This document shows positions 49,421-62,814 of a stretch of DNA of 64,000 nucleotides, in pieces. This stretch comes from Pampus argenteus. Lineage: Eukaryota; Chordata; Actinopteri; Scombriformes; Stromateidae. Each line of letters begins with the position of its first letter. The stretch's first letter is position 1. The position numbers were made by a program, and so were the translations under genes. Where the stretch lies: assembly GCA_036937835.1 (NCBI GenBank), contig CM072878.1:5356001-5420000 (forward strand), in the 5' to 3' direction. The notes beneath the pieces were generated by a model. It saw nothing but the letters and a program-made list of their open reading frames with translations, did not search any database and was not told where the DNA came from.

Positions 49421-51776
49421 AAACTGAAGAGATCCGTTTGTCCTCATTCATGTCAAAATAGGATCTCGTCCTTTTATGTCACAGGCAATTGAGAAAGATG
49501 GACTGAAATAGCACATTGTTTGTAAATATAAAAAGTTTTTTATCAATTTCCAGCGTTTTTTTTTGTTTTTTTAAATGAAATACGTTGAGAAATTTAATTT
49601 ATTAGATAAAGGGTTTTCACACTGTCTCTTCTGTTTTCCAGAATTGCTTAAGTTCAGGAACAAAAACTTATGTTCTAAGCTACAGGATGACTCAGGGTCA
49701 GACTTGAGCATCGACAACTCGCCGACTCTTTGCTTGGACCTATAGACAAAGTAAGTACAGTTAATACAGTTAACTGATAATTTAGACTCCTGAACTCGGA
49801 CGAATGACAAGAAATCCTGACATAGCAATCACCTTGTGAGCATTCCCCCTCATTTAGCTTTGTGTCTCTGTTTCAACCTTCACAAAGCCAAAAAAGATGA
49901 TATATGCGGAATTACAGCAGAAAATTATCCACAAATCAATATCCAGATGTAAACTGCTCAACCTGAAAAAAACAAAACCAAAAAAGAAAAGTCACAGGAA
50001 ACACTGGATACTACAGCTCACCTTTGCCATGTCCTCTCATTTGTTCTTTGGCAACATCAGCTATTACAACATACAACAAGATAGGCTGGTCTGGACTCTG
50101 GCCTGAGAAATACGCAGGAAATCTGATTAAATTACTCAAGTAAAGCAAGCCATTTAAGACCACTTATTATAAAGAGCTGACGATTAGGATTGTGCAAGGT
50201 AAAAATTACTACAGACACACAATGGTGAGAATATAATGTAATGTCACCACATATTGTGCAACAACATTCTCTTCGTAAAGTAGTTTAACCTCTGTGCAGC
50301 ACATGACACTGTAGGCATGAAGCCTACAATAAGATGTATTTTACTCTAAAATGTCCAATGTCATGTGTGCATACTGTTCTATAAAATACAAGGGAACAAA
50401 GCACAAGAACAAGAACAAGCTGCTGAGCAAAGCAAACCCCTAAAATGCTACCATGAAGAGTACAGCTTTGCTCCAAGCCACCAGAGACATCATCACACTC
50501 AAATCTTCACAACAATTTTCCACTTGAGGTCTGCAATCATATGAAACGTCTGCAAAATAAACTAAACAAAATGGACCAAAATAGATAGGACGCCCTCAAC
50601 TTTGAAAATGTACATTTCCCAGAAATCAAAGCTGGAAGGCGTACAACTGCTCCTCCACAGTGCTCAGTTCTCTAGAAACTGGCATATTCAACAGGAAAGC
50701 TGAAGCAGGCATATATTGTTGGAGGAGCAACACCATCCTGAGAGCCTCTTATTGTCCCCAGCAGCAGCAGCAGTTATGCACATTCCTGGGCCACATTGAT
50801 CATATGCAGCATGTGCCTGAATAATTCATTGGCATTCTTCACCTGGCAGGCTGGTTAACACTGCCCCATGGGAAGAAACAGCATACAGAGCCTCCCTCAC
50901 TGCGGTTGACAGCCCGTACAGGAGAGGTGCTCTACCGTCAACGTTTGACCTTGTTCCGCTGGACTACACTGCTGCTGTCAGCAAACCATGACCCCGTGAC
51001 TTATCGACCTAACATAAATAATAGCGGTTAAATTTCCCCTGTTCCTTTGGAAATCTAAACCGGTCCCCGTCTACCGCATTGCTACACCAGACCAATGTGT
51101 ATGACTGGCTCTGGAGCAGCTCTTCAGGCACAACCATTGGCCGCCGCTGGTGTCATCAATGCCTGCAGGCAGTTTAGGTTATGAAAAGAATTGTGATTAT
51201 AGCCGGTAACCGTTTTTAAGATGGCAGAGATGTTCGTATTTTGCATACAAACACTTTTACTTTTAATTAACACTCTCTTCCCCTGTGATTTGGAGTATTG
51301 TGCACCAACCGCAATATTAACTGGTAGGTGCAGTTTAAAGTTAAAAAAACAACAACAACAACAAAGAAAAGAGAATATGGCTATTTCTTTATTTTTTATC
51401 TAAGTCCTATATCCTTTGCAGTGGGTGCAAATGTATAATAAAGCATTGCAGGCAGTTGTTGTGAATGGCGAGCAACGCTGATACCGTGAATAACGGGAAC
51501 AATTATACAAAGAATTAAAATACAAGTCAGGCAAGTGTTGAACGAGTTGAAAAAAAAAAAAACACAAGTCACAACCCTCGTGAATATCAGGAGCAAAGTT
51601 GTTGGCTGAAACTGTAAGGGCTGCTACGTCTGCTGCTGCTGCCACGGAGGAGGCGCAGAGCTGTTGCGGTCCCAACATTTTTACGGTAACAAACGTAAAT
51701 GGTGAAAGATAAACACAATATGCCTCGGTACACGTTATATTTGACGTGTTAGAAGCAGTAGGGAGAGCTCTGTTAC

Positions 51777-52150
51777 CTGCTATCCGTCGCATAGGTCTGT
51801 ACAGGCGGATAAGCTCCCTTTTAGCCGCCGTCTTGTCCACTTTCTTACAACTTGACGTTAGCTAGCCAGTCGGCTAAATTGTTCCAGCCCGCTGGTTCTC
51901 CCTGTGCGACCCCAGGAAAGAGAGAGAAACAGCCCGCTGTGCTACGCTAACAGAGCCGTGTCCGAACAAACAGCACAGCCCGTAGATAAATGACTTTTCT
52001 CACAGCCGTGTATCTAGTGCTTTGTCCGAATAGAAAAGTTTTATTTTGGCGTTGACAGTAAGGACTCACCGGTGACGTCGACACGTACCCGCCCTCCTCT
52101 ACATCCCCCCCTCCTCCTCATCTCCGGCGCAGGCTACGCCCACGAGGAAC
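51777..52150 (-). promoter_or_regulatory. tlcd4: tlcd4 non-coding first exon(s) and promoter
   Basis: Two 5' splice sites face left: GCAG|GTAACA (exon end 51777) and ACCG|GTGAGT (exon end 52070). The region is relatively rich in CpG, and GACGTCAC near 52072-52079 resembles a cAMP-response element. It is the only promoter-like block upstream of the tlcd4 start-codon exon. Which exon is used, or whether both are, cannot be told. Confidence 0.5.
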
Positions 52151-52199
52151 AAAAGGCCACATTTCAATATCGGTGATTGATAACCTTGTAATACATCCA

Positions 52200-53860
52200 T
52201 GATAACACGCAGCAGCTCAGATATCGGTTTTGCATGCGGCACCCTATCCACAGCAATTCATCTAATCATTTATTAAACCATGCTGCTATGCAAATGTGAG
52301 TGTTTTTCTACTATCCCATTTAATGGTTTCCATTAATTTCCAGACTAGGATATATGAATATATATTTGCAGTCTGTTGAAATTTGAGTTATCCATTTTTT
52401 AGTGAATATCTAGTCATACGAACCTTTAAAATTGAATCAGCACTGTGTCACCATACATTTGTAATATATAACTGGCATGATGCAGACATGATGGATACTG
52501 TGATTGAATATGCAACTCAAGTAAGTTTGTTTGCTAAGTCTGATTTATTGTCATATTATAATGCAGTGACTAAATGGTAAAACAATGTTTAAACAAAATC
52601 AGCCATCTTTGAAAAACCCAGAAGGTCATTAAACAACTAGTTCCTGCAATTTCAGATATTTTCAGACTTTTTACACCTGCAGCGTGATATAAAAAGAAAC
52701 GATTTTTAACCTGTTACCCAAGTAGCAACTAGAATTCCTATCCAGTTGGCACAAACATTATACATATACATGATTAGAATACACATTTTCAATTTTGTTT
52801 CACATCGTAAAACACAATTAGTCAGTGGCACAACTTTAAAAATAGATTAAACATATATTTTTTATGGTGCATCTGGATGCTTAGAAGAGACTTTATTAAA
52901 GACTCTTCTAAGAGTTTTGTTATAACAAATTTCTGTGAGCTCCCCAGGTATTTATTTTCGGGTAAACCTTGATCTCTGACTTGAATTTAACAGTAACATG
53001 AGAGGCACAAACTGGGTCTAATGGTCCTTTAATACACAGTGAAAAGTTCACAACCTACAGCACAAAAAGCACAGAAACCTACAGTGCGATGTTGGTCTGT
53101 TGGTGATCAGCCAACAACAGACTTTGATATGTAGGAGGAAATTAACATACCTGAAAACAGGTTGACTTCATGAGTAACACTATATGAGCAAAAGAATCAA
53201 ATCCATAAATGTATACCTGCATTATCAGAATACTGACAAAGTTGACATGTGGGGAACATTACATCTTAAAAATGAATTTCCTGTATTTTGGTGTAGGTTG
53301 GTCTAGTCATTGCAGTTAGGCTATTGTTTGACCTCTTTGTTCTGTCAGCTTCTGAGTCATTTTTCGGAGTGGCACATTGTAGGGTGGAACCAGACAGGCA
53401 ACCTTGACATTTTGAAAAAAATGGATTGCATATTTCCTGAGAAAATTATAAAGACAGGAATGTGAAGCTGGAGATACTAACTCAATGTGAGACCAGATGA
53501 AAGAAAGCGTCATTAAAATGAATTTGTGCACAATATCATATAAATCACAAGTGAATTTGATTTAAATGTGAAAATTCAAATTAGTTTAATATGTCTTTAC
53601 CAGTCTAGCAGAGAGGAAACAAAGGGCATAGTGACTGACTGAGCGAGTCAGTGTGTGAGAAAGCACACAGAGATGGGTAAATTATATTTGTGTTGATTGA
53701 AAGAGTGTGTGGATACAGGAAGAATCTAATCTCTTCTCTAACAATGACGAGCCCCACAGATGTACTAAACATCAGCTGTTAATTAGAGCAGATCAGATGA
53801 CAATCATGGGAGAGGCACGGTGAAATAAAGGAGGAGAAGAGAAGATAATGCATTCAATGA
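52200..53860. other. Intergenic sequence upstream of tlcd4
   Basis: AT-rich, no coding exon seen. Contains the hairpin at 52880-52912 (listed separately). Confidence 0.55.
52866..52915. repeat. Small dispersed repeat with hairpin
   Basis: 52880-52912 is a near-perfect inverted repeat, with CTTAGAAGAGACTTTA facing its complement (one mismatch). The left part 'ggatgcttagaagag' recurs at about 55157-55172 within a similar 50-bp context. Confidence 0.7.
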
Positions 53861-53864
53861 CAGA

Positions 53865-54342
53865 ACTTTAAAGGAATGGTTCACCTAAAATACTACAGAG
53901 ATAGCCTTTCTGTCTTTGTGACTTTCTACCTCCACACCAGTACCATAAACCAGTACCATGGATGATACTGAAAAATGTCATTCAAGAAATTAAACAGCAA
54001 TACCTCCTTCAAGAAACTTCTCTGAAACATCCACAGTGAACAGATTAAGGTTACTTTCTACCAAAAATCAGATCAGATTGTTAATGCACTCCCCACACAA
54101 TCACCTGTGAAATCCAATGTAGCCATGATCCAATGGACAGGATATCCAATGACCACATGGGGGCACTAGTCTGTTACTATGTGTCATTCATCATCCATTT
54201 GAATGAATGCATAAAGTTGTGTTGTCAGATGGATATCTCAAACCTGGACAAATAAAAACAAGACTATCTTCATGGCTGGATATTACTAGAGGTAAGCAAG
54301 TACACATTGTGTTGTCATTTGGGTGAACTCACCCTTTAAAGT
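53865..54342. mobile_element. MITE-like element with terminal inverted repeats
   Basis: A 478-bp segment bounded by ACTTTAAAGGAATGGTTCAC at the left and, as complement at the right, ACTTTAAAGGGTGAGTTCAC, then CYAAAT-type sequence on both sides. Related 'ttgggtgaactatccctttaa' ends are common in fish repeats. No clear target duplication and no coding frame. Confidence 0.65.
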
Positions 54343-54402
54343 GCATATTGAGTTCATCTTACTACATTAATATTACATAATTTGTTTTTCGAATGTGCCC
54401 CT

Positions 54403-54407
<5 letters not shown>

Positions 54408-54477
<70 letters not shown>
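54408..54477. repeat. (TG)n microsatellite
   Basis: Thirty-five uninterrupted TG units, the longest dinucleotide tract of the window. Confidence 0.98.
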
Positions 54478-54486
<9 letters not shown>

Positions 54487-55071
54487 AAAATGGAGGGAAA
54501 TTCAAATTCTCCGGTGGACTTTGATGCCAAACTGATACACAGGTACAAAATGACTGTTACTAACCAGTAAACAAAACGAGAAGGACTCTCTTATTCTATA
54601 GAATAAAAAAAAAACTTCTCTTCTCAAAAGCTTTAATTAATGTAGTCAGTCACAAAATTCTTAATTTACGTTTTCCAGAATTGACATTTCATGTGCCTGT
54701 TGACATACTGTAATTAACTTGTAAGGATTATGATAATGAGAACAACAATGACACTGTTTATTGCATTAGGAGAGTAATTTAATACAGCAGGCTACTTCGT
54801 CTCACCGCAGGCCTGAAGGCTATTCTCATCAAGGTGCAAGACAGGCCGAAGGGCAAATCGCAGCAGGGCAGTGTAGTAGTCTGCAAGCCTGCTGAGTCTT
54901 TGGGTCAGTGCCATCTCTGTTGGTTCTGTTTAGATGAAGCAGAAACTCTGTTGTTTGTTTTGTTTTTAACCCTGGGGTCATTTACAGGAAGGAGAAAGGT
55001 GTTTGGCTTGTAGCCCAGGGCAAAAATTTGGTTTACAGCAGCCCTGCAGCAGATGTTCATATGCTGTGCAT

Positions 55072-55110
<39 letters not shown>
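55072..55110. repeat. (CA)n(TA)n compound microsatellite
   Basis: CA tract followed by six TA units. Confidence 0.95.
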
Positions 55111-58100
55111 CATCGTAAAGAAATAGGTTAAATATATATATGTTTTTTTTCCATCCGGATGCTTAGAAGAGTCTTTAAGAAAGTCTTGAAAAAACTTAAA
55201 GTTAAAACAACAACACGTGGAGAAGATCAGTTATGGTTTGGTTCTTTGATTATGGTGAGGTGAGCTGGTAAAACACTGGTTTGAGCAGGAGAAAAAGATG
55301 CAGTGAAGTGAAGAAACACTCTGCAGAGTCCTGTGTATTGGAAAACGATAGGAGGTGTAAATTAGTGGTTACTAATTTTGATGAAGTCATGAGTTTTACA
55401 GAGCCACCATTGAGCACACCATGTGCATTTTCTCTTAATTTCTTTCTGTGAGTTGACCGCTTACTAAACTTAGCAGTTGTGCAATCATAGCTTAGCGACC
55501 ATAATTAGGCACGGAAAGCCTCAAGCTTCTGATTTCTCCACATGTTGAAGCTGTAGGGGCTTAGTAAGAGCTATCGGATTGGATGGTGGTTTCTTTTTCT
55601 TCACTTCAAAGGGTAGCAGCAACTTTATTGATTTGTGGGGTTACAGTTTATCTGTTCACGACTAGCACATACACTGTATTATTTGCCCACCGTGTGGTAG
55701 CCAGTGATTCTATCAGAATTAAGTGTATTGTTCGCAACTCTGTCTTGGGTCTTTACTGGGTAGTACTATACTCCAAAGGAACTTCTTATCTGAGACGGCA
55801 AAAACAATTTGTAATTCCACATCAAAAAGCATTTTCTCCTGCAATGTTAAAACTAATACATTGTGATTGAAAATGCAAACAATAAAGCATAAATCTAACC
55901 TCTAGCAAGCTCAAGTCTATTTAGGAGGTTAAACAGTAGTACGACCTTAGATTTTTCCCTATTGTATTTATAATACTAAGATTAATTAGCTCTACAAGAG
56001 TAAAGAAGCTGTTTTTAAAATTAAACGGCAGTGAAAAATACATTACTTTGTTTTATTGCTAGCAGTTTACAGAGTAAAAAGAGAACATCTAAACAGTTAC
56101 CTCAATAATTCAATTCAAATAAATCCAAATGATTAAAGGACCTATTTTTAGTCTTCTAAGAAGGTGGCAGTTGTATTAGAGGGAGTGGACTCATGACCAT
56201 CACCATTTCTAAAGTCAAATAGCTACGGCCCTGGAGTTAACACATAAAACATGTCACCGTATAACAATTGCTTCTGGCTCTTTAGCCCGCACTGTGAAAC
56301 TTGGGAATTCATATGTATTGATTCTGCTTCTAATGTAACAGGGTTAAATAATCAACGCTGGTTTGCTTCAGTGGAAATGGACATATCAGCAAAAGAAGAG
56401 ACTGCTCTCTGCCCCCGCCCCCCTCCCCCCACTAGAATAGATGCAGTCATGAGACGGAGCTGCAGACGCACAGGAAATGTCAACGGCTCTGCCCTGAGGT
56501 CAGGGACATTTGGTGCCTTGATTGGATCTTTCCTCAGATAACCTATAAAATACAATCAAGCACCGGGCGAAGGCCACAAAGGATAATGAAATTATCTGGA
56601 TAGAACGCATATAACACCAGTGCAAAAAGGGGAAGAGATGAAGGTTTACTGAGAACTATGGCTGAATATATTGAATAATGAGAAAATACTGATCCCATCT
56701 GTTCCACGAGGGAAAGGGTATGAGAATTTTTAAGTATGGTAAACACTGTGTAAAGTGTCCACGGGAGAAACCTTAATATTTGAATGACATGACTCTATTT
56801 GTGTGGCATCAGCAAACAATACTGTGACATCAATACAAACAATATTTGTTCTATGTTTTCAGCGTGAAATATTAATATGACGCCTGCCCTCAGGATATGT
56901 GACCAGACATTCAGACTACGCAGTGCAGAAACACATGTACACATCACATTAGAGAGTATTAATGCAAATTGTATTCATGTGCTGTATTAATATATTCATG
57001 CCGAGTTCTTATTCTGCTCTCCATTTGCTGACTAGAGTTGGTGCATTTATAAAACAATAACATTAGTTGTAATCCCAAGAAAACACTTGGCAGAATAAAT
57101 CATTATGCTGCCGTCTATAGTCGATTACAGTAATTATTAACCTCCCTTGGGCCCTCGGAGCAATGTTTGAACTTACCAAAGCTCAAAATATTTAATTATC
57201 TCAGGAGGAGACTAATTAGCATGTTACTGCAGGTAGTGAGTCACAAACAGCTATTATTCAAACAAATAAACATGCAATTTCAATTCCTCTTAAGTTAAAT
57301 TGTTGTCTTTCAGTGGGAGAAGGTCAGAATATAGTAACAGTCTTGCAGCCAAAGAGAAGGGACGACCTTCCAACATGTTTTCCAACATTAGATATACAAT
57401 AATGCATTTACCATTGCATTTTGTGAATAAATAGTCTGCTAGGATATCGTTGCCAGCAGCCTATTATTAACTGGAAGGTGCACCTTGTGGAGAAAATGTG
57501 TGTGATTGCTGGCAGCTGCTACCGTTCAGAAATGTAGACATGAGTTGTTTGGCACAGGCAAATAAATGATTTGACACCCTTCATCTGTAAATGTTCCTAT
57601 TGTTTAGATTTTTGAGGTTTAAATTCCTCCCAGATATTTCCAACTATTTGAGGATTGGATTTAAAATTAAAATGTTACACTATGTATTTTTGCTTTCAAA
57701 AAGGACTAAAATAATTACTAAATTATTTAAATTGCCAAATGAATCATCATCTGTCCATCAGCTTATTGATTAATCAACAAATCATCTCAGCTCTAATGTA
57801 ATGACACATTTTTCACTTCTATTTTTAGAAAATGAGAAGGAAAACATGATTGACATCTGGTGGAACTACATACATTCATGTTCTCATGAAGCTGGATATT
57901 TGAGCTTAAATGAACAGCTTGTGGAAGAACCATTGCCCAAAAACAAAACAAAAAAACAAACAAAGATGTATGACAGGATAAGTGATAACAACGGTGTGAC
58001 TGTGCAGCGATCACACATTTAGAAGTGAAGAGAACATTGTGAGAGCAACCTCAATTTTCCATCAACTGCTTGGAAGTTGTTATTCTAATAATGAACACAT

Positions 58101-60010
58101 GATGGCATACTTGATATTGCCTTTCAATAACGGTCCAGAGAGGGGTAGCTTCTCTGTTCACTCAATGGCTGTTACATCAGTACATCTCTAAACAATGGCC
58201 TGCATTTATTAGAACGTGAAGAGAAAAGAGTGAGCAACTAATCTTAGAACTTCCAAAATCCCACCGGACAGAACTGATCTCCTGCAAGGCTGAATTTTTA
58301 ACATTTAGCTTTATGCCACATTATGTAATATTGGTGGTAGGAATGTAAAGCAGTACGACTGGAATGGGTAGAGGAGCAGCTTGTGCCAGGTCCCAGAATG
58401 TGTGTGGGGGTGTGTGTGGAGGCGGTCAGAAAGGGAGAGAGAGAGAGACGAGGGAGAGAAGGGGGGGAGGGGGAGGGTACCATAAGTTTGTGCCGTGCCA
58501 TGCGCAATCTATTCCATTCTCCACCCACACAACTCAACTAACTACTGAAACAACTAACAAAATGCAGAAAAAAAGCTACTTACGAGTAAACAAAACACAT
58601 ATTCATATGCACCTGTTATTCGTTATACACACATACACACACAATAGCAACTATTGTCAGTCTGATTTAACCCCACTTGTCTTCAATCTCAGGAAGTTTG
58701 ACGAGTGCCATCACACAAGAAGAGCTAGTCCTCCTTTTTCTTGACATGTGAACAGCTGGGGCCTTCTGTGTTATGACTCCTGCTGCCACATCTGGTGCGT
58801 GTGTGTGTATATCTGTGTGTTTATGGGCATGCATTTGACAAATCTTGCTACATCTGGGCGGCAGTCCAGCTGTCCCGCTCCTCAAGGACAGCATCCCACA
58901 GACACCTAGCTGTCACTCCGGGTTACCTGGAGCCCACCTCACTGTTAGGGGCCAGAGACACTGGCGACATGTGCATCCACACTGCCACATCTGCTCCAAC
59001 TGTGTGTGTGTGTGTCACTGGGTATATCCTCAGGGCTGAGGCTCCAGTCTTCACACCTCTCAGTTTACAACACACCCAGAAAGACACACCAGACACTGGA
59101 GCCAGATAGTAAATATGGGTCAAAGATTTTAGGGCTTACCTTTACAAAAATTCAGAAAATACATTTAAAGAAAAATACAATTAAGACCAAATCAAATAAT
59201 TTTACTCATTATTTAAACAGGAGGCTCATAACTGTGTTTTCTGGTATTCTTGATTGGGCCCAGCTGAAAGAAAAGAAGTACAAGGAATATTCTTGTAGTG
59301 GTTTTGGGTCGCCAAAATTGTCTCTTATTACAAGACTACATAGACAAGACGATACAGCATTAGAGGGTTGGAGGGTTGGGAGTCTTTATAAAGTGGTAAG
59401 ATTATCTGTGAGTGATTAAACATTCTGTATGTTTCATACCCTCTTGAACAAAGAGTTTCATTTCTTCAGTAAATATAAAGTTATATATATTTTCAAACTC
59501 ACAGTGTCACAGATACTGCATATTCTGGTTGTCCTTGTTCCAGTACACCACTGAATATATTTCACATTGAGTGAAATATTCATAGTTTATGAACCCAGGG
59601 CATCACTGGATATGCAATTAGAATTTAACATATTTAAGCTAAAGTTCAGATGAGTTTGAAAAGGGCAAGCACTGATTTTCTTTAAATGTGTTTGGGGAAA
59701 TTAAAATGAGTTGAAGACCTATTAAAAATGTGATCAAGAAGGAAGCAAATATATGAGAAAAAAAACAATCAAATATGTAAATATAGGCCATTATATTTAT
59801 TTATTTTCATTTGACTTCATTTGAAGAGCAAAACCTCTTTGACTTACACCAGAGTTTCAAGAGTGTTCAATATACAATAAAACAATAGAATAAATCACTG
59901 AATCTGAATTATAAAACTGTAAATTCACAAGAACACTTGTCTATATGTAAAATAATACACTTTATATTGGATACATACAAAATGCTAAATGTTAGATTTA
60001 AACATTGGAC
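55111..60010. other. Gene-free stretch, possible conserved non-coding blocks
   Basis: No coding exon could be supported. 57010-57290 is AT-rich with several homeodomain-type cores (TAATTA, CTAATTAGCATG) and little repeat character. 58.4-59.1 kb is GT- and GA-rich low-complexity sequence. Confidence 0.5.
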
Positions 60011-60019
60011 AAAAAATAG

Positions 60020-60260
60020 AGACTAGAGCTGAAACAATTAATTGAAAGTTAATTGAAAGTAAATATGTAACAATTTTGATTGTTTGAGGCTCAAAAATTA
60101 AATGATCCCAGCTTCAAGAGAATGAGAATATATTCTGGTTTCCTTCATCCTCTATGATATTTAACTGGATCTTTGGTTTTTGGATTGTTGGTCACACAAG
60201 ACAAGCAATATCAAGACATCACCTTAGGCTCTGGGGAAATGTGAGGAACATTTTCACTAT
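60020..60260. repeat. Copy of the AATCGATTAATT-rich dispersed repeat, reverse orientation
   Basis: 'tagagctgaaacaattaatt' then 'ctggtttccttcatcctcta' and 'tctttggtttttggattgtt' match the complement of the 8990-9475 copy. The 111-codon frame starting at 60154 begins inside it. Confidence 0.6.
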
Positions 60261-60994
60261 ATTTGGATATTTCATAGACAAAATGATGACAACGGATTGG
60301 TCAATAATAAAAATAATTTTGAGTGCAGTAGCAGCCATAATAGAATTTCTGAGGCCAGTTGATTTCTATAACAAAGAACATGACCAAACTGCCAAACAAA
60401 ATATAGTATATTTTAGTGCAGTTGAATACTATACATATCTAAATGCCTACGTCTCTGATCCACCTGATACACCATTTCAAACAGCATAATTTGTATTGTA
60501 TATGTGCCCAGGTATGTAAAAAGGAAGACTTTGAGTAAGATAGTACTACTATACTACACTATTCAACATTGCCATGCCTGCAATTACATCTCTTTTTCGG
60601 TCTACGTGGAGTGTTGCCAGTTCTGTACCTCTAGATCAGTGCAACATGCATCTCTCCCTAAGCACTCCACCACTGAAGAATCTCGACTCTAATTAACTGA
60701 GATTACAGCAATTAGCAGACCATTAATCACACCCTTATTAGTTTAGCCAGGCAGAGAGAGTGGGGAAGAGGGAAGAGAGGGATGGAAAGATGGAAAGTGC
60801 AATCGGATGGGAAATAAGAGGAGGAGGGAAGATGGAGGGGGAAGAGAGAGGTTCTCCTCCTGGCACTGGAGCTGGCTGTGATTTCACACTGCCTTCTGTT
60901 TCACATAGTGTAGCATTAGGACCAAAACAATGCCTCCCTGATTAATACGTATCTGTACTGTGTAGTTATGTGTGTGGTTGTATTGGTACTAAAA

Positions 60995-61180
60995 GTGTGT
61001 GTGTGTGTGTGTGTGTGAGTGTGTGTGTGTGTGTGTGTGCACTCATGCACACTTGCTTGCAGACACACCTTCATGCCATTTCAAACACAAACCCGTGCAG
61101 ATTTTACACGTGATATTGGGAAGTGTAGATTTAGTGTGTGTGTGTTGAGTCCTGAAGGTGTGTGTGTGTGTGTGTGTGCA
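60995..61180. repeat. GT-rich microsatellite tracts
   Basis: (GT)n at 60995-61039 with one A interruption and a second tract at 61158-61178. The cysteine/valine-rich open frames through them are artefacts. Confidence 0.9.
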
Positions 61181-61854
61181 CATGCTATGGTTGTGGGTGG
61201 CAGAGTGTCAGTTTGGTTTGGTGTGAGTGATGGTATGATAAAGTATCACCATGCATGTGTGTATGCATGGTGTTACAGTATCAGTGAGAATAACTGCGTG
61301 AGTGTGTGTGTGTGTACATGCGAGCCAGGGGGGAAAGAGGTTGTGTGTGTTAAGAAAGGAGTGAGAGTGAAGCGGCTTCAGAGGATGAATTTCTAAATAC
61401 GCTCTCTCTGATACCATCTTCTATCTGCTATTCTCTCTCTTTCACCCTCGGCACCCCCTACCACCACACACACCCCTCCCCTCCCTCTCTCCCCCGTCCC
61501 CTCCCCTCCCCCGTCCCCCCACACACACCTCCCTCCATCCCCAATTCGCCTCCCCTCGTCAGCAAGCGGGGTCAAATGTTATTCCCTCCTCGTTGTCACG
61601 GTTGCCAATCACCTCACATTCTGTAGCAACTGTTTCCAAGGCAACGAAAGATCCGGTTGCCAGGCACCGAGAGCAATGCATGTGATTGTTACTTATTTAT
61701 TTAATTCTATCTTTATCTATTTGTTCATTCTAAATACGTCCGCACTTCACATTTACGTGCACGCCCTCCATGCCAGAAATACATACATATGCAAAGACAC
61801 ACACACACGCACATTGTTATCACTGTTCCTCTCACACCGTTTCTCTCACTCTCA

Positions 61855-61880
61855 CATACATACATACATACATACATACA
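61855..61880. repeat. (CATA)n microsatellite
   Basis: About six and a half CATA units. Confidence 0.95.
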
Positions 61881-62409
61881 TGAACTGTTTTTTTTCTTTT
61901 GCAAACACACACATACGCAAAGACACCACACACAGACGGATATGACCCTGGCGCTAACTAACTAACCCATCTGCATTTACCACAGGTGTGAAACGTGCGC
62001 ATTGGATGACAAACAGTGATTATCATAGCAATAAGGATCCTAATCTGAGCTCTGCTCTCCTTCTGGCCTTCTGTTCCCTCCTCTCATCTGCCACGTCTCA
62101 TAGGAGCTGCAGTGATAAAGACAGGCCCTAATGAGAGGGCTCTTATTGCACTGTGATTTCCTCCCTCCATCCTTTCCTCCCCTCCCCTTCTCTCCATCTC
62201 TGTCCTCCTATACCTGCAGCATCTTTTCTCTCTCCATCCGTCTATCCATCAGATCCCTCCAGCCACTCTTGCACGCATCGGGCCTTTTTTTGTCTGCATA
62301 AATATTACAGAGTAATTGTAATTAATTGTAATCATATTCCATTAGAGTCTATTGTCTCTGTTTGTTTCAGTGCTGTTATTATTGCAGAGTGAGGGGAGAA
62401 TGGAAGTTT

Positions 62410-62433
62410 GGGGGGGGGGGGGGGGGGGGGGGG
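62410..62433. repeat. Poly(G) tract
   Basis: Twenty-four consecutive G. The sequence to its left (62290-62390) is AT-rich with TAATT cores and looks non-repetitive. Confidence 0.95.
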
Positions 62434-62814
62434 TGGTGCAGCTTGGATGGAGGAGAGGGTTGAATAAGGAAGTGCAGAGAAATAAAATGGCAGGTCAGAG
62501 AGGTGTTGGTTAACAGACAGATGTAATGTGCCTGACTGTTTGTCGGCCATGTTTCACCGCGTTGAAATTGAGAGGCAGCTTGCTATTGAAGAGCAAAGAC
62601 AATAGATTAATCACATTTACCATCATCCCTATGGAAAGTGAATGATGAAGAAATATAGGTGATGTAAGTGTTGGACGTGTAGGCAGCATTACTGATTATA
62701 CAGAACAGTGCAGGCAGTTCAATTGATTGTACATCTGAACAACATAATATTCTGTAGAAATTGAAACAGATCATTGATACTGTGTACTACATATTATATT
62801 ATCAGCTTGCCAGT

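Noticed and set aside
51400..51840. 146-codon open frame on the minus strand near the tlcd4 promoter
   Set aside because: It lacks an ATG at its start, runs through a poly-T region, and overlaps the probable tlcd4 5' UTR exon; no family resemblance.
58364..59419. Several overlapping 100-137-codon open frames
   Set aside because: They span GT- and GA-rich low-complexity sequence in conflicting frames and show no domain.
60154..60489. 111-codon open frame
   Set aside because: Starts inside a dispersed repeat copy and matches no known transposon protein.
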